This document shows, in pieces, positions 1-9,003 of a stretch of DNA of 64,000 nucleotides (position 1 is the stretch's first letter; every line of letters begins with the position of its first letter). The stretch is from Tunicatimonas pelagia (GTDB lineage: Bacteria; Bacteroidota; Bacteroidia; Cytophagales; Cyclobacteriaceae). The notes under the pieces were generated by a model. It had not been told where the DNA came from. It did no database searches and saw only the letters and a list, made by a program, of their open reading frames with translations. The stretch lies in NCBI RefSeq assembly GCF_030506325.1, contig NZ_CP120683.1:3733001-3797000 (forward strand), read 5' to 3'. The translations under genes were made by a program, and so were the position numbers.

Positions 1-100
1 CAGAGGATATATCGTGAGTGGTGTCATATATGCTGGCCATCTGGGCAGAGCTGATATTAAATACGAATAGTGTAGCTATAAATATAATAAGTGTTTTCAT
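1..100 (-). CDS. Secreted protein, N-terminal fragment (runs off the left edge)
   Basis: An ATG at 98-100 on the minus strand opens a reading frame that stays open to the window edge (33 codons). It begins with a typical signal peptide: lysine at residue 2, a hydrophobic run (LIIFIATLFVF) and a likely cleavage site after SSAQ. The next visible residues are MASIYDTTHDISS. The product is therefore exported to the periplasm or outer membrane. Nothing visible identifies the family. The 246-base gap to the next gene leaves room for its own promoter. Confidence 0.6.
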   Translation of the reverse strand, partial: MKTLIIFIATLFVFNISSAQMASIYDTTHDISS

Positions 101-346
101 CGTAAATAGACTTTTTTATTTCTACTTATTATAACGCTTTGTATATCAAGGTGTTAATACCAACATCTCGGTAAAACCGAATGCGGGAACCCGACGGCAG
201 TAATGTGGAAAATACGTAATCACTTTAGTGATACTAAGTATTGTGGCTCCAGATATTATCACGTTGAGTGACTACTAACATTCAAACAAAGCCGAATAGT
301 TTGACCTACTGACCATAACATCTAAAATGAAATGTTGCAACACTGC

Positions 347-994
347 CTAAATCAGCTTCTTTTCGTATGCTAAGCGGATCATCTCGGCGGTGTTAGCCAC
401 CTCGAGCTTTTTCATAATGCGGGAGCGATGCGTTTCAATAGTGCGAACGCTTACGTAAAGTTGGTCGGCAATCTCTTTGGTAATTTTACCCTCAGCTACT
501 AAGCGAACAATCTGAATTTCGCGTTCGCTTAGCAAGGTTTCGGGCTTTGTTTCTCCCGATAGGTTGGCTACAATTAAATCAGAAATCTTATTTTTGAAGT
601 ACTTTTTACCTTCGTATACTTCCTGAATTGCGGTTGTAAGTTCAGTTTCATCAGTGTCTTTTAATAGGTAGCCGTCGGCTCCCTGCTTTAAGCTACGCAA
701 AACGTACTGAACGTCTTCGTGCATAGTCAGCATAATGCACTTCACCCGCGGAAATCGGTTCTTAATTACGGGCAGCAAGTCAATCCCCGAGGTCAGATCA
801 CCCGACTGTTGAGGCATAGAGATATCTAGTAATACAATATCCGTAGGCTGAGAAGCCAGCACCGTTAGCAGTACCGATCCATGCGATGCTTCGCCAACAA
901 TGCGGATAAACCCTGAAGCCTCCAGCATAGCCCGTAAGCCATTACGAAATAACTGATGATCATCAGCCAACACAATATTGATTTTTTCTTTCAT
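347..994 (-). CDS. LuxR/NarL-family response regulator
   Basis: This is a cytoplasmic DNA-binding response regulator. Residues 5-125 form a receiver domain with the acidic pair D11-D12, a phospho-acceptor D57 in LLDISMP, and the conserved lysine in GYLLKD near residue 112. Residues 152-215 form a LuxR-type helix-turn-helix (LLSEREIQIVRLVAEGK, then IADQLYVSVRTIETHRSRI). The 215-residue length is normal for the family. Its start overlaps the stop of the upstream histidine kinase by 4 bases (991-994), so the two are almost certainly cotranscribed and translationally coupled as a cognate pair. The target genes are not evident from the sequence. Confidence 0.93.
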   Translation of the reverse strand: MKEKINIVLADDHQLFRNGLRAMLEASGFIRIVGEASHGSVLLTVLASQPTDIVLLDISMPQQSGDLTSGIDLLPVIKNRFPRVKCIMLTMHEDVQYVLRSLKQGADGYLLKDTDETELTTAIQEVYEGKKYFKNKISDLIVANLSGETKPETLLSEREIQIVRLVAEGKITKEIADQLYVSVRTIETHRSRIMKKLEVANTAEMIRLAYEKKLI

Positions 995-2541
995 GTTATC
1001 GGAATTTCTACCTCAATAACTGCCCCGTTATCGTTGAACATTTCTACTGTGCCATCTAAAATACGTACTCTCTCCCGTATATTTCTAAGTCCCTTTCCTA
1101 CTCCTTCACCCGACTTGGTGACATCAATTCCTTGGCCATTGTCTTTGTAAAAAAGTACCACCTGATTATCGAATTCGGTTAGGGACATAACTACTTCTGT
1201 GGCTTGAGCGTGTTTCAGGGTATTGTTAATCGCCTCTTGAGCAATTCGGTACAGTGCAATGCCGCCTTCTTTACTAATGCGAGACTGGGGAAGCAGATCG
1301 TTGGCATAATGAATACTAATTGATGAGTTTTTCTCTATTTCCCGAACAAGCTGTTGGAGAGCTGCACCGGGGCCAAAATCGCGAAGTACGGCGGGCATGA
1401 GATTGCTAGAGATTCGTCGTATCTCAGTAATAACTTCATCGAGCAGCTTGGCAACTTCTTGCTTAACAGGTTTGGATAATTCTGTAGTGGATATTTTCAG
1501 TTTTGCCGTAGTAAGTAGTGGTCCCACTCCGTCGTGAATGTCTCGGGCAAACCGTTCTCGTTCGGTTTCTTGGGCACTTATCAGTACCTTTTTCGTCTCT
1601 CGCTCTAACTGCTCCTTTTGGGCATTTAGCTGTACCAACTGTTCGCGCATAGTGAGCAAAGAGTTACCCAGTCTATCTTGATCACTCAGCGGACAATAAT
1701 CTACCGAGAAGTTGCCTTGACCAATATTTTGAGCAAACTGTATCGTATGATTTAATCTTCGGATAAACTCGTTTAAAGATTCTGAAATGCTATTAATTTC
1801 TTGAATTTGAGAGCCTTTAATTGGTTTCTCAGGCAGTTTTCCCTGCACTAAGCTATTAATATTTTTCTTGATGGAAAGAATAGGGCGCGACAGTACTTTA
1901 GCTAACCAAGTTGAGATAAACCACGATAGTAATAGCAGACTTAATGACAGTACGATGAACCGGTTGCGTAGGGAGGTGATGGGTTGCATTGCCTCGGCTA
2001 TATCAATCTCGGTGAGAAGAACAATAGCGTTTTCGGTATTTTGAATTTTTTGGTAGGCTCCAATAATCGGATTGCCTCGGTAGTCAACGTAGGTGTCTAC
2101 ACCCCTTTGACCCGCTAACGCCCGCTGAAATCCCTGGGTATCCACATTGATACTTTCCGGAAGCGAGTCCGGAAAAAAACGGGAGACGGTTAGCATTTGC
2201 CCCTGAGGGTTGACTAAGTATGACTCGCCAGTGGCTCCCATGCCAGTTCGCTCGGTTACAATCGCTTCTAAGCCAGGCCGAAGTGCGCTAAGATTTTCCG
2301 TAGAAGGTGGTAAATCGGTTAGGTACTGCTCTACCAGCCGTTTTTTAAGGATATTAATAGATAGAAGTTGGTTCTGCGTTCTTTCTAATACTGCGTTTCT
2401 AAGCTGGGTGTAAAAACCTATTGAAACAGCTCCCACAAAAAATACGGTCAGGCTAAAGAGCGCTAGCGCAAGCCAGCGCTCCAGCTTTAATTGGTAAACT
2501 TTCACGTACCCAGAACGGTTGATTGGAACAAATATAGCCAA
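991..2541 (-). CDS. Membrane sensor histidine kinase (HisKA_3 type)
   Basis: A sensor kinase of 516 residues that should phosphorylate the LuxR-type regulator encoded just downstream. It has an N-terminal transmembrane helix (about 24-50), an extracytoplasmic sensor region of about 140 residues resembling a Cache fold (SYLVNPQGQMLTVSRF), a second helix (about 192-215) and a HAMP-like linker. A coiled-coil stretch leads to the HisKA_3 phospho-acceptor block ETERERFARDIHDGVG (His near 336). A HATPase_c domain follows, with QEAINNTLKHA (N box) and DNGQGID plus GKGLRNIRERV (G boxes). The ligand is unknown. Confidence 0.93.
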   Translation of the reverse strand: MAIFVPINRSGYVKVYQLKLERWLALALFSLTVFFVGAVSIGFYTQLRNAVLERTQNQLLSINILKKRLVEQYLTDLPPSTENLSALRPGLEAIVTERTGMGATGESYLVNPQGQMLTVSRFFPDSLPESINVDTQGFQRALAGQRGVDTYVDYRGNPIIGAYQKIQNTENAIVLLTEIDIAEAMQPITSLRNRFIVLSLSLLLLSWFISTWLAKVLSRPILSIKKNINSLVQGKLPEKPIKGSQIQEINSISESLNEFIRRLNHTIQFAQNIGQGNFSVDYCPLSDQDRLGNSLLTMREQLVQLNAQKEQLERETKKVLISAQETERERFARDIHDGVGPLLTTAKLKISTTELSKPVKQEVAKLLDEVITEIRRISSNLMPAVLRDFGPGAALQQLVREIEKNSSISIHYANDLLPQSRISKEGGIALYRIAQEAINNTLKHAQATEVVMSLTEFDNQVVLFYKDNGQGIDVTKSGEGVGKGLRNIRERVRILDGTVEMFNDNGAVIEVEIPIT

Positions 2542-2575
2542 TCAATTGAGTGGCTTCTGGCTAATCTAGCTGTTT

Positions 2576-3049
2576 TCAGTCGGCTGAAGCCGCTTCTACT
2601 TCCCAAGTATGATCGGAAAGTAGGGTTACTTTGGCTACGTAAGCTTCGTACGGATGGCTCTTTCCCCACTCCTGGGGCGAAACCAGTGATAGCACATCTG
2701 TGCCACTCTTCTTTTGGTACAGAAAATAAGTATGGGCAATAATTGGCTCAAAGTTCATTTCAGCCTCGTAAATTCGCTCCGAAATATCTACTCGTTCTTT
2801 AATAGCTTGCGCCTGCCGGGCTAGCGTTTGGGCTTGCTCGTAAAGTTGTTGCATCTGCTTGTCAGTTTGCTGGCGCATAGCAGATACTGCCCTTCCTTTA
2901 ATCTTTCCTTGGTCTTCTGGCTTTATTACCGCTCCACCCACTGTATGCGGAAAAGCAATTAACCCTGGCTGATCGGTGGTTTTTTCTCGCTCTTTATCTA
3001 GATCAATCCGATCGATATCTATTTTTTGCTTTTGCGTATCTTGACTCAT
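2576..3049 (-). CDS. DUF2452 family protein
   Basis: A 157-residue soluble protein with no signal peptide. The N-terminal third is charged and contains LIAFPHTVGGAVIKPEDQGK. The middle is a predicted helix rich in Q, A and K (MRQQTDKQMQQLYEQAQTL). The C-terminal part contains HTYFLYQK and LSLVSPQEWG. This organisation matches the DUF2452 family found in Bacteroidota, whose function is not known. It lies 34 bases upstream of the sensor kinase on the same strand and could be transcribed with it, but no functional link follows from that. Confidence 0.8.
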   Translation of the reverse strand: MSQDTQKQKIDIDRIDLDKEREKTTDQPGLIAFPHTVGGAVIKPEDQGKIKGRAVSAMRQQTDKQMQQLYEQAQTLARQAQAIKERVDISERIYEAEMNFEPIIAHTYFLYQKKSGTDVLSLVSPQEWGKSHPYEAYVAKVTLLSDHTWEVEAASAD

Positions 3050-3085
3050 TATTATAAACTTATTAGATAGACAGTCTGGGCTTCA

Positions 3086-3250
3086 CTACTTTAAGGTATC
3101 TGAAGAAGGAGCAATACGTTCTTTTAGGTTGGGTTTAGAACCAGGAAATGTGGTTCTTCGGGCAATATCGAAGCTAAAGTATAGCATAATTAGAAGAAAC
3201 AAAGCAGCAACCAACAGAAAAACCTTCTTTTGCAGTGTCATGTGACGCAT
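3086..3250 (-). CDS. Small single-pass membrane protein
   Basis: A short protein of 54 residues: a basic N-terminus (MRHMTLQKK), one hydrophobic helix (VFLLVAALFLLIMLYFSFDIA), then a polar tail ending in APSSDTLK. I start it at 3250 because AAAAGG lies six bases upstream. The longer frame starting at 3322 would add 24 residues encoded by low-complexity intergenic DNA and is unlikely. It sits 36 bases upstream of the DUF2452 gene. The family is not recognised; a membrane-anchored small protein is all that can be said. Confidence 0.55.
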   Translation of the reverse strand: MRHMTLQKKVFLLVAALFLLIMLYFSFDIARRTTFPGSKPNLKERIAPSSDTLK

Positions 3251-3261
3251 AACCAACCTTT

Positions 3262-3352
3262 TAATGACTAATGAGGGATGATTAATGACAAATGGCTGTA
3301 GTTTACCAACATCAACTATCATTCATCATCAATCATTATTCATTCGTCTTAA
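3262..3352. repeat. Low-complexity paired repeat (ATGATTAATGA / TCATTCATCAATCAT words)
   Basis: The plus strand carries the words AATGACTAATGA and GATGATTAATGA at 3272-3300. After about 20 bases come their complements in ATTCATCATCAATCATT and ATTCATTCGTC at 3321-3350. The two halves can fold into a long imperfect hairpin. A second locus with the same arrangement lies at 53922-54053. It occupies the divergent gap between the small membrane protein and the polymerase IV gene. Confidence 0.5.
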
Positions 3353-3395
3353 TCATCACCTTTAACCAAAAATGTGTAAAATAGTTCTTTAGCCA

Positions 3396-4475
3396 ATGCC
3401 CTCGTTACCCATTCGTAAAATTATCCATATCGATATGGATGCTTTTTTTGCTTCGGTAGAGCAGCGGGATAATCCGGCCTACCGGGGTAAGCCTATTGCC
3501 GTAGGCGGTAGCAGTTACCGGGGAGTGGTAGCCGCAGCTAGTTACGAAGCCCGGGTTTTTGGAGTGCGCTCGGCCATGTCTTCGGTACAGGCCGCTCGTC
3601 GGTGTCCTGAACTGATTTTCGTAAAATCACGATTTGATGAATACCGCAAGGTTTCTCAGCAGATTCGCGAGATATTTTTTCAGTATACCGATTTGGTAGA
3701 ACCCCTTTCGCTGGATGAGGCCTACCTGGATGTAACCGAGAATAAGAAAGACCTAAAATCAGCCATCCGAGTGGCTCAATTAATTAAAGCCCAGATTCTA
3801 ACCGAAACTCAACTAACTGCCTCAGCGGGAGTATCGTACAATAAATTTCTGGCTAAAATTGCTTCCGATTATGATAAACCCAACGGCTTAAAGGTTATTC
3901 TACCCCAGGAGGCTCTCGCTTTTCTGGAAACCTTACCCATTGAGAAATTTCACGGTATTGGTCGGGTAACTGCTCAGAAAATGCACGCCTTGCAAATCAC
4001 CACCGGAAAAGATTTGAAAAAACGCTCTTTGTCCGAGCTGGTTCGCTACTTCGGTAAGGCCGGGCGGCACTACTATCAAATTGTGCGCGGGGAAGATCAT
4101 CGGGAGGTAAAGCCCCACCGCATCCGTAAATCAGTAGGAATAGAAACTACCTTTTCTCGCGATATTAGCGATCAGGCGACACTCTTACAAGAACTAGCAG
4201 TTTTATCAACTTCGCTAGAGGAGCGGGTGCGGCGTAACCAAGCCCGAGGGCGTACCATCACCCTAAAAGTAAAGTTTACCGATTTTCAGGTAATTACCCG
4301 CAGCTACACGGCTTCTCAATTACTAGCTACCTCAGCCGACTGGTATCCATTAGCCACTCGCTTACTAGACGATAGCGAAGTCAACCAACGGGCGGTACAG
4401 CTGCTCGGGTTAAGCCTTTCTAATTTGATAGCCCACTCTAGTAATCAGCTTCATTTTGACTTTTTCCTAGATTGA
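3396..4475 (+). CDS. dinB: DNA polymerase IV (Y-family translesion polymerase)
   Basis: An error-prone Y-family polymerase that extends primers past damaged template bases. The 359-residue length is normal. The first catalytic aspartate lies in IIHIDMDAFFASVEQRD at the N-terminus, and the second acidic pair in SLDEAYLDVTENK near residues 105-113. The steric-gate region is AFFASVEQ. The thumb helix-hairpin-helix GIGRVTAQKMHAL follows near 188, and the little-finger domain starts around 240 (KSVGIETTF). It is monocistronic; no LexA-type box was recognised upstream. The C-terminus ends in HFDFFLD, which could be a beta-clamp-binding peptide, as in other DinB proteins (inference). Confidence 0.95.
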   Translation: MPSLPIRKIIHIDMDAFFASVEQRDNPAYRGKPIAVGGSSYRGVVAAASYEARVFGVRSAMSSVQAARRCPELIFVKSRFDEYRKVSQQIREIFFQYTDLVEPLSLDEAYLDVTENKKDLKSAIRVAQLIKAQILTETQLTASAGVSYNKFLAKIASDYDKPNGLKVILPQEALAFLETLPIEKFHGIGRVTAQKMHALQITTGKDLKKRSLSELVRYFGKAGRHYYQIVRGEDHREVKPHRIRKSVGIETTFSRDISDQATLLQELAVLSTSLEERVRRNQARGRTITLKVKFTDFQVITRSYTASQLLATSADWYPLATRLLDDSEVNQRAVQLLGLSLSNLIAHSSNQLHFDFFLD

Positions 4476-4725
4476 TTTAGCAATACATACCACAATGTCG
4501 CTTCATTTATTACGCTGGCATATTAGATTTGTACTATTTAATTAGAGCTTTATTAAGGAATAGTTACATAAAATTTCTGTCAAATTGCCAGAATAGCCAG
4601 AATAACCCGATTTTTGCTTACATTCTATCCACTTTCCTATCCTTCTACCTTCTTACAAATACCATATTTCGCTCTGGCAACCCAGGGCTTAATTTTTGTA
4701 TTATAGTAACAAAAGAATTTCCATG

Positions 4726-4747
4726 ATCTACTCTTTGAATAGTAGAT
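4726..4747 (+). promoter_or_regulatory. 7-bp inverted repeat upstream of the PKD protein gene
   Basis: ATCTACT, then an 8-base spacer (CTTTGAAT), then AGTAGAT: a perfect 7-bp inverted repeat ending 22 bases before the start codon at 4770. It could be a regulator-binding site or a small leader hairpin. No promoter consensus could be fixed with confidence. Confidence 0.3.
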
Positions 4748-4769
4748 AGTAACAGGAAATACAGTTTTT

Positions 4770-7700
4770 ATGATTAAGAAGCTCTACATAGTATATATAT
4801 CCACTAGCATTTTTTTCGCCATACTTATGGTAAGTCAGCAAGGGTGGGCGCAATGCGCTACGTATTCCAATCCGGGAAACAACGTAGAAAGCCCGCCCCG
4901 TTTATGTGCTCCTCATAATTTTGAGTGGCGGGTATGGTATACGGTACTGGGAAGTCCTACTACAGTAGAATTAGTGTATGATTGGGGAGATGGTTCACCT
5001 CTTGTTACTGTTCCGGCTGTAGATGTTGGTAGCGGGCGGTACGAAGCAGTACAGACTCATCTTTATCCTGAAGGGGGGATAGAGTGTAATTATGAGCCTT
5101 CAGTTCATATTCAAATCGATGGCTCATTATGCACCAACTCAACACAAAGCCAAAGTGTTACCGTGTGGGATACAGACGAAGATAATGGGGGAATTCCTCG
5201 TATTGACCCTGTTTTATATCGAGTATGTGTAGGTGAGACAGCAATAGTGCAATTTGATGATAATAGTATCTGGAACTGTGTTCCTAACTCAGGTGAAAAT
5301 GATCGGGTGAACAATGCAGTACGCTGGGTACAGTGGATTTACGGTACGGGTAACCCCGCTAGTCGTATTCCTAACGCACAGGTAGACGGTGTAATACGCA
5401 CGTACGACTTTGCGGGTAATGTAGAAGTCTTACCCGGACCTATTGAAACATCTACTTCTCAGAGTGATCCAATTACTGTTTTCGGAAGTGCTGTTGGCGA
5501 TCAGTTTGAAGTGACTCTACGCAACTGGAATGTTTGTAATCCTTACGATGCTGATACGACTGATGGTGACTATCTGAACCCAACATTGGGTGATTTAATA
5601 AATGGCGATAGTGCCTTTATTGAGACTCAAGCTCAGATAGTTGTAGTAGAAAAGTCAAATCCTGACTTCAACACAAGATTGTCTAATAATTCAGGGCCAA
5701 TACAAACCGAATTTTGTGCAGGAGACACCGTTTATTTCCAAGATTTGACTCCGGCTATCACCGATGCTGATTTTAGCTACCTGTGGGAATACTACGATGA
5801 TGCTACCGGAACTTCACTACTTAGAACATCAACCAATCGTAATTCCAGACAAGTTTTTAACAACCCTGGCGATAAATTAATCCGATTAACCGTAACCGAT
5901 AATAATTCGGTAGGTAATTGCGGAGGTAGCTTTGAGAAGGTTATCACTGTTGTAGAAACCGCCAACGCGGCTATCGCCGTGTCTGATCTTAACGGTGCCC
6001 CGCTTCCTCCACTCTGCTACGATCCGGTATCTCCGGTGGCTGTAGATGTTAAATTTAAGGATATTTCAACCAACTTTGATCCGGCTACTTCGGAGTGGAC
6101 GTGGAATTTCTTTGACGAAACCGGAGTCGTAGCTCAAACTACAAATGGTGATACAGCTCCTGATAGCTTGGAAGTTTCTATCACTAATCCGGGTACCTAC
6201 ATGGCTGAATTGATCGCTTCGGCTACTGGGGTAGATTGTGAAACCCGCGATACCGCTTATGTCCACATCTACGCTCCACCTACGGCTAATTTTACGTTTA
6301 CCGCCGGTTGTCAGTCCGATAGCGTGCTATTAGAAAGCACCGCTACCCTTCCTACCGTAGTTAATGGTGACGAAATTGATTTGTACGAGTGGGATTTGGA
6401 CGACGATGGTACGTTTGAAACCAGCGGCGAAGGGCCGTTTAAGCATTTATTCCCAGTGGCGGGCACTTATCAGGTTCACCACCGGGTAACTACCCGAGAG
6501 GGATTGTGCTCCGATGTAGTTACGTTGCCTATCACTGTGAATCCATCGCCTTACGCTTCTTTCACCCCCAGCGTTACCGAAGGCTGTGGGCCACTGACGG
6601 TTGCTTTCGCAGTAGATACATTGCTAGTCAACCAGCCAGGCGGGGTAGATGATTATAGGTGGTATATCAAGGATATTACTTCGCCACCCTTTGCGGAGAC
6701 AGTCACTTCGCTCCCCCTAGCTGATACTACCGAGCTACTTTTTGAGAATACCTTGACTAGCTTTGCTAACCAGCAGTATGAAGTATGGTTGGAAGTAGAT
6801 GCAACCAATGGCTGCGATGCGGTAAGTCAGCGAGATACCATTACCGTATTTGCTAGCCCACCTTCCGAATACATTATTACTAATGCTTCGGGCGTTAGCA
6901 CGAACTGTTCGCCGCATACCTTCGAGTTTGAGGTAACTGCGGCTACCCAATCATTAGGAGCTGATAATTATGTATGGACAGTTTTGAATGAATCTGACTC
7001 ATCAGTACTGGATACTTATACAATTCCGGCTGCGACTGCCCAATTCAGCTACACCATTACAAACGATGCTACTACAATCAAGCAGTACCGAGTACGCTTG
7101 CAGCCTACGTCGGCTACCAAGTGCTTTGCGCCTTACGAAGAACTGGTTCAGGTGTTTCCCGCCCCCTCTTCTGCTTTTGATACTACGTTTGTAGAGGCCG
7201 ATTGCGACGTTGTTACCTACGAGCTAGACGCCCAGCAAAAAGGACTGTTCTACCAGTGGACGGTTAGTCCGCCCCCACTCAAAAACCCCAGTTATACCGC
7301 TGACCGATTACTGGTTACTTTTGAGAAGAAGAATTTGAGCTACCCGGTCAATATTACCCTGAAAACCATCAACGGCGGAAATGGCTGCGAGAGTGATACT
7401 ACTGAAGCAATTATTAATATTGACCCTCGGGAAGATATTAATGCTTCATTTACGGTAGATCCAACTTTGCTGGAGATTCCGAATACTACGGTTTCTATCA
7501 CCAATACCACCAATCCCGGTAGTTGGGCATATGCGTGGGATTTTGGCGACAGCACTGTTTCTAATGAAGCTAACCCCGGAACGCATACCTACACCGCTCC
7601 CGGTGAGTATATGATTAAGCTGAGAGCCACTGGTCAATACTGCTTTGAAGAAGATTCGGCCCTGGTGATTGTCAACCAAACATTACCTCGAGTAGATTTT

Positions 7701-8990
7701 AGTTATACCACTATCGAAGGTTGTCTTCCGCTGGAAGTTACGTTTACCAACACTACCATGTACGCCGATAGCAGTACGATCCTCTGGGATTTTGGCGATG
7801 GTACTATTTCTACCGAATGGAATCCGGTTCATACGTACGAGCTATCGGGCGTCTACGCAATTTCCCTGCAAGCTAGTAATGAGCTGGGAGTAGTAGTTCG
7901 GGAAGAAAAAACAATCATCGTTGACCTATCGCAAGGACCAAAGGCTGATTTCAGGCCTCGTTTAGCTCAACGCTACATTCGTAATGAAGATATTTTCTTT
8001 ACCAACCTAAGTCAGCGATCCGATACTTACTTCTGGGATTTTGGCGACGGAACTACTTCTACGCTAGAAGAGCCTACTCACCAGTACGCCGATACCGGAC
8101 GGTACGACATTACCCTGATTGCCCAGAATGCTTTAGGCTGTGTGGATACATTGGTGAAGGAAATTATTATTGAGCCACTAGTGCCCGAAGTAGATTTCTC
8201 TTACGAACCACCCAAAGGTTGCCGACCGCTTACGGTACAGTTCCGTAATCTGAGTCGCTACGCCGAAGCCGATAGTTACCGATGGAGCTTTGGAGAGGGA
8301 GAAGGCCGCTCTACCGAAGCCAATCCGGTGTACACCTACTACGAACCTGGCTTCTACACCGTTACCCTGGAGGCCAGCAACAGTGCCGGTGTTACGGTGG
8401 TGGAGAGAAAGGAATTTAGCGTAGAAGTTTACGAAACTCCCCGGGCGTTCTTTAATCTGCGCCCCGACAAAGCTTTCTTAGGTGAACCGATCTATTTCAT
8501 TAATCTAAGCCTGGGAGCTGAGAATTATTACTGGGACTTCGGCGATGGGGTTACCTCTACCGAGACTAATCCGAATCATACCTACGAAACAACCGGTAGT
8601 TATGACATCACATTGGTTGCTGAGTCTAACCAGGGCTGCTTGGATACCATAGTAGTAGAATCAGCGGTGCTGATTGAAGAGGGTGGTACTGTGCAGGTGC
8701 CCAATGCGTTTACTCCCAGCCCCTTTGGTCCGAGCAACTCCGAAGTGGTAGGTCCTAATGGGCAGAATGATATTTTTCTCCCGGTATTTGAGGGAGTAAC
8801 GGAGTTTCATATGATGATTTATAATCGTTGGGGAGAATTGATGTTTGAGAGCTTTGACAAAACGCAGGGCTGGAATGGCTACTACAAGGGGAGGTTGTGT
8901 CCGAAAGATGCCTACGTCTACAAGGTAAAACTTAAGTTTAGTGATGGTGGCACACGAACGGTAGTAGGTGATGTAACACTACTTAGATAA
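4770..8990 (+). CDS. Large secreted PKD-repeat protein with T9SS type B C-terminal domain
   Basis: A 1406-residue cell-surface or secreted protein. Residues 1-28 are a signal peptide ending in GWAQ. The body is a chain of Ig-like/PKD domains. The last five show the clear PKD signature (such as WDFGDGTTSTLEEPTHQY with xxYDITLIA), and earlier ones are more divergent (YDWGDGSP, YEWDLDDDGTFETSG). The last 90 or so residues (VPNAFTPSPFG..., GQNDIFLP, IYNRWGELMF, WNGYYKG, DAYVYKVKLKFSDG) match the gliding-motility-associated type B C-terminal domain that directs export by T9SS. The next gene is a PorP/SprF protein, the usual partner that retains such proteins at the outer membrane. Its likely role is adhesion or motility; the ligand is unknown. 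Confidence 0.93.
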   Translation: MIKKLYIVYISTSIFFAILMVSQQGWAQCATYSNPGNNVESPPRLCAPHNFEWRVWYTVLGSPTTVELVYDWGDGSPLVTVPAVDVGSGRYEAVQTHLYPEGGIECNYEPSVHIQIDGSLCTNSTQSQSVTVWDTDEDNGGIPRIDPVLYRVCVGETAIVQFDDNSIWNCVPNSGENDRVNNAVRWVQWIYGTGNPASRIPNAQVDGVIRTYDFAGNVEVLPGPIETSTSQSDPITVFGSAVGDQFEVTLRNWNVCNPYDADTTDGDYLNPTLGDLINGDSAFIETQAQIVVVEKSNPDFNTRLSNNSGPIQTEFCAGDTVYFQDLTPAITDADFSYLWEYYDDATGTSLLRTSTNRNSRQVFNNPGDKLIRLTVTDNNSVGNCGGSFEKVITVVETANAAIAVSDLNGAPLPPLCYDPVSPVAVDVKFKDISTNFDPATSEWTWNFFDETGVVAQTTNGDTAPDSLEVSITNPGTYMAELIASATGVDCETRDTAYVHIYAPPTANFTFTAGCQSDSVLLESTATLPTVVNGDEIDLYEWDLDDDGTFETSGEGPFKHLFPVAGTYQVHHRVTTREGLCSDVVTLPITVNPSPYASFTPSVTEGCGPLTVAFAVDTLLVNQPGGVDDYRWYIKDITSPPFAETVTSLPLADTTELLFENTLTSFANQQYEVWLEVDATNGCDAVSQRDTITVFASPPSEYIITNASGVSTNCSPHTFEFEVTAATQSLGADNYVWTVLNESDSSVLDTYTIPAATAQFSYTITNDATTIKQYRVRLQPTSATKCFAPYEELVQVFPAPSSAFDTTFVEADCDVVTYELDAQQKGLFYQWTVSPPPLKNPSYTADRLLVTFEKKNLSYPVNITLKTINGGNGCESDTTEAIINIDPREDINASFTVDPTLLEIPNTTVSITNTTNPGSWAYAWDFGDSTVSNEANPGTHTYTAPGEYMIKLRATGQYCFEEDSALVIVNQTLPRVDFSYTTIEGCLPLEVTFTNTTMYADSSTILWDFGDGTISTEWNPVHTYELSGVYAISLQASNELGVVVREEKTIIVDLSQGPKADFRPRLAQRYIRNEDIFFTNLSQRSDTYFWDFGDGTTSTLEEPTHQYADTGRYDITLIAQNALGCVDTLVKEIIIEPLVPEVDFSYEPPKGCRPLTVQFRNLSRYAEADSYRWSFGEGEGRSTEANPVYTYYEPGFYTVTLEASNSAGVTVVERKEFSVEVYETPRAFFNLRPDKAFLGEPIYFINLSLGAENYYWDFGDGVTSTETNPNHTYETTGSYDITLVAESNQGCLDTIVVESAVLIEEGGTVQVPNAFTPSPFGPSNSEVVGPNGQNDIFLPVFEGVTEFHMMIYNRWGELMFESFDKTQGWNGYYKGRLCPKDAYVYKVKLKFSDGGTRTVVGDVTLLR

Positions 8991-9003
8991 GATGGTGGTG
9001 GGT

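Noticed and set aside
4529-4726. A 65-codon frame upstream of the PKD protein gene
   Set aside because: AT-rich intergenic DNA; the hydrophobic translation results from T-rich codons, and no ribosome-binding or family signal is present.
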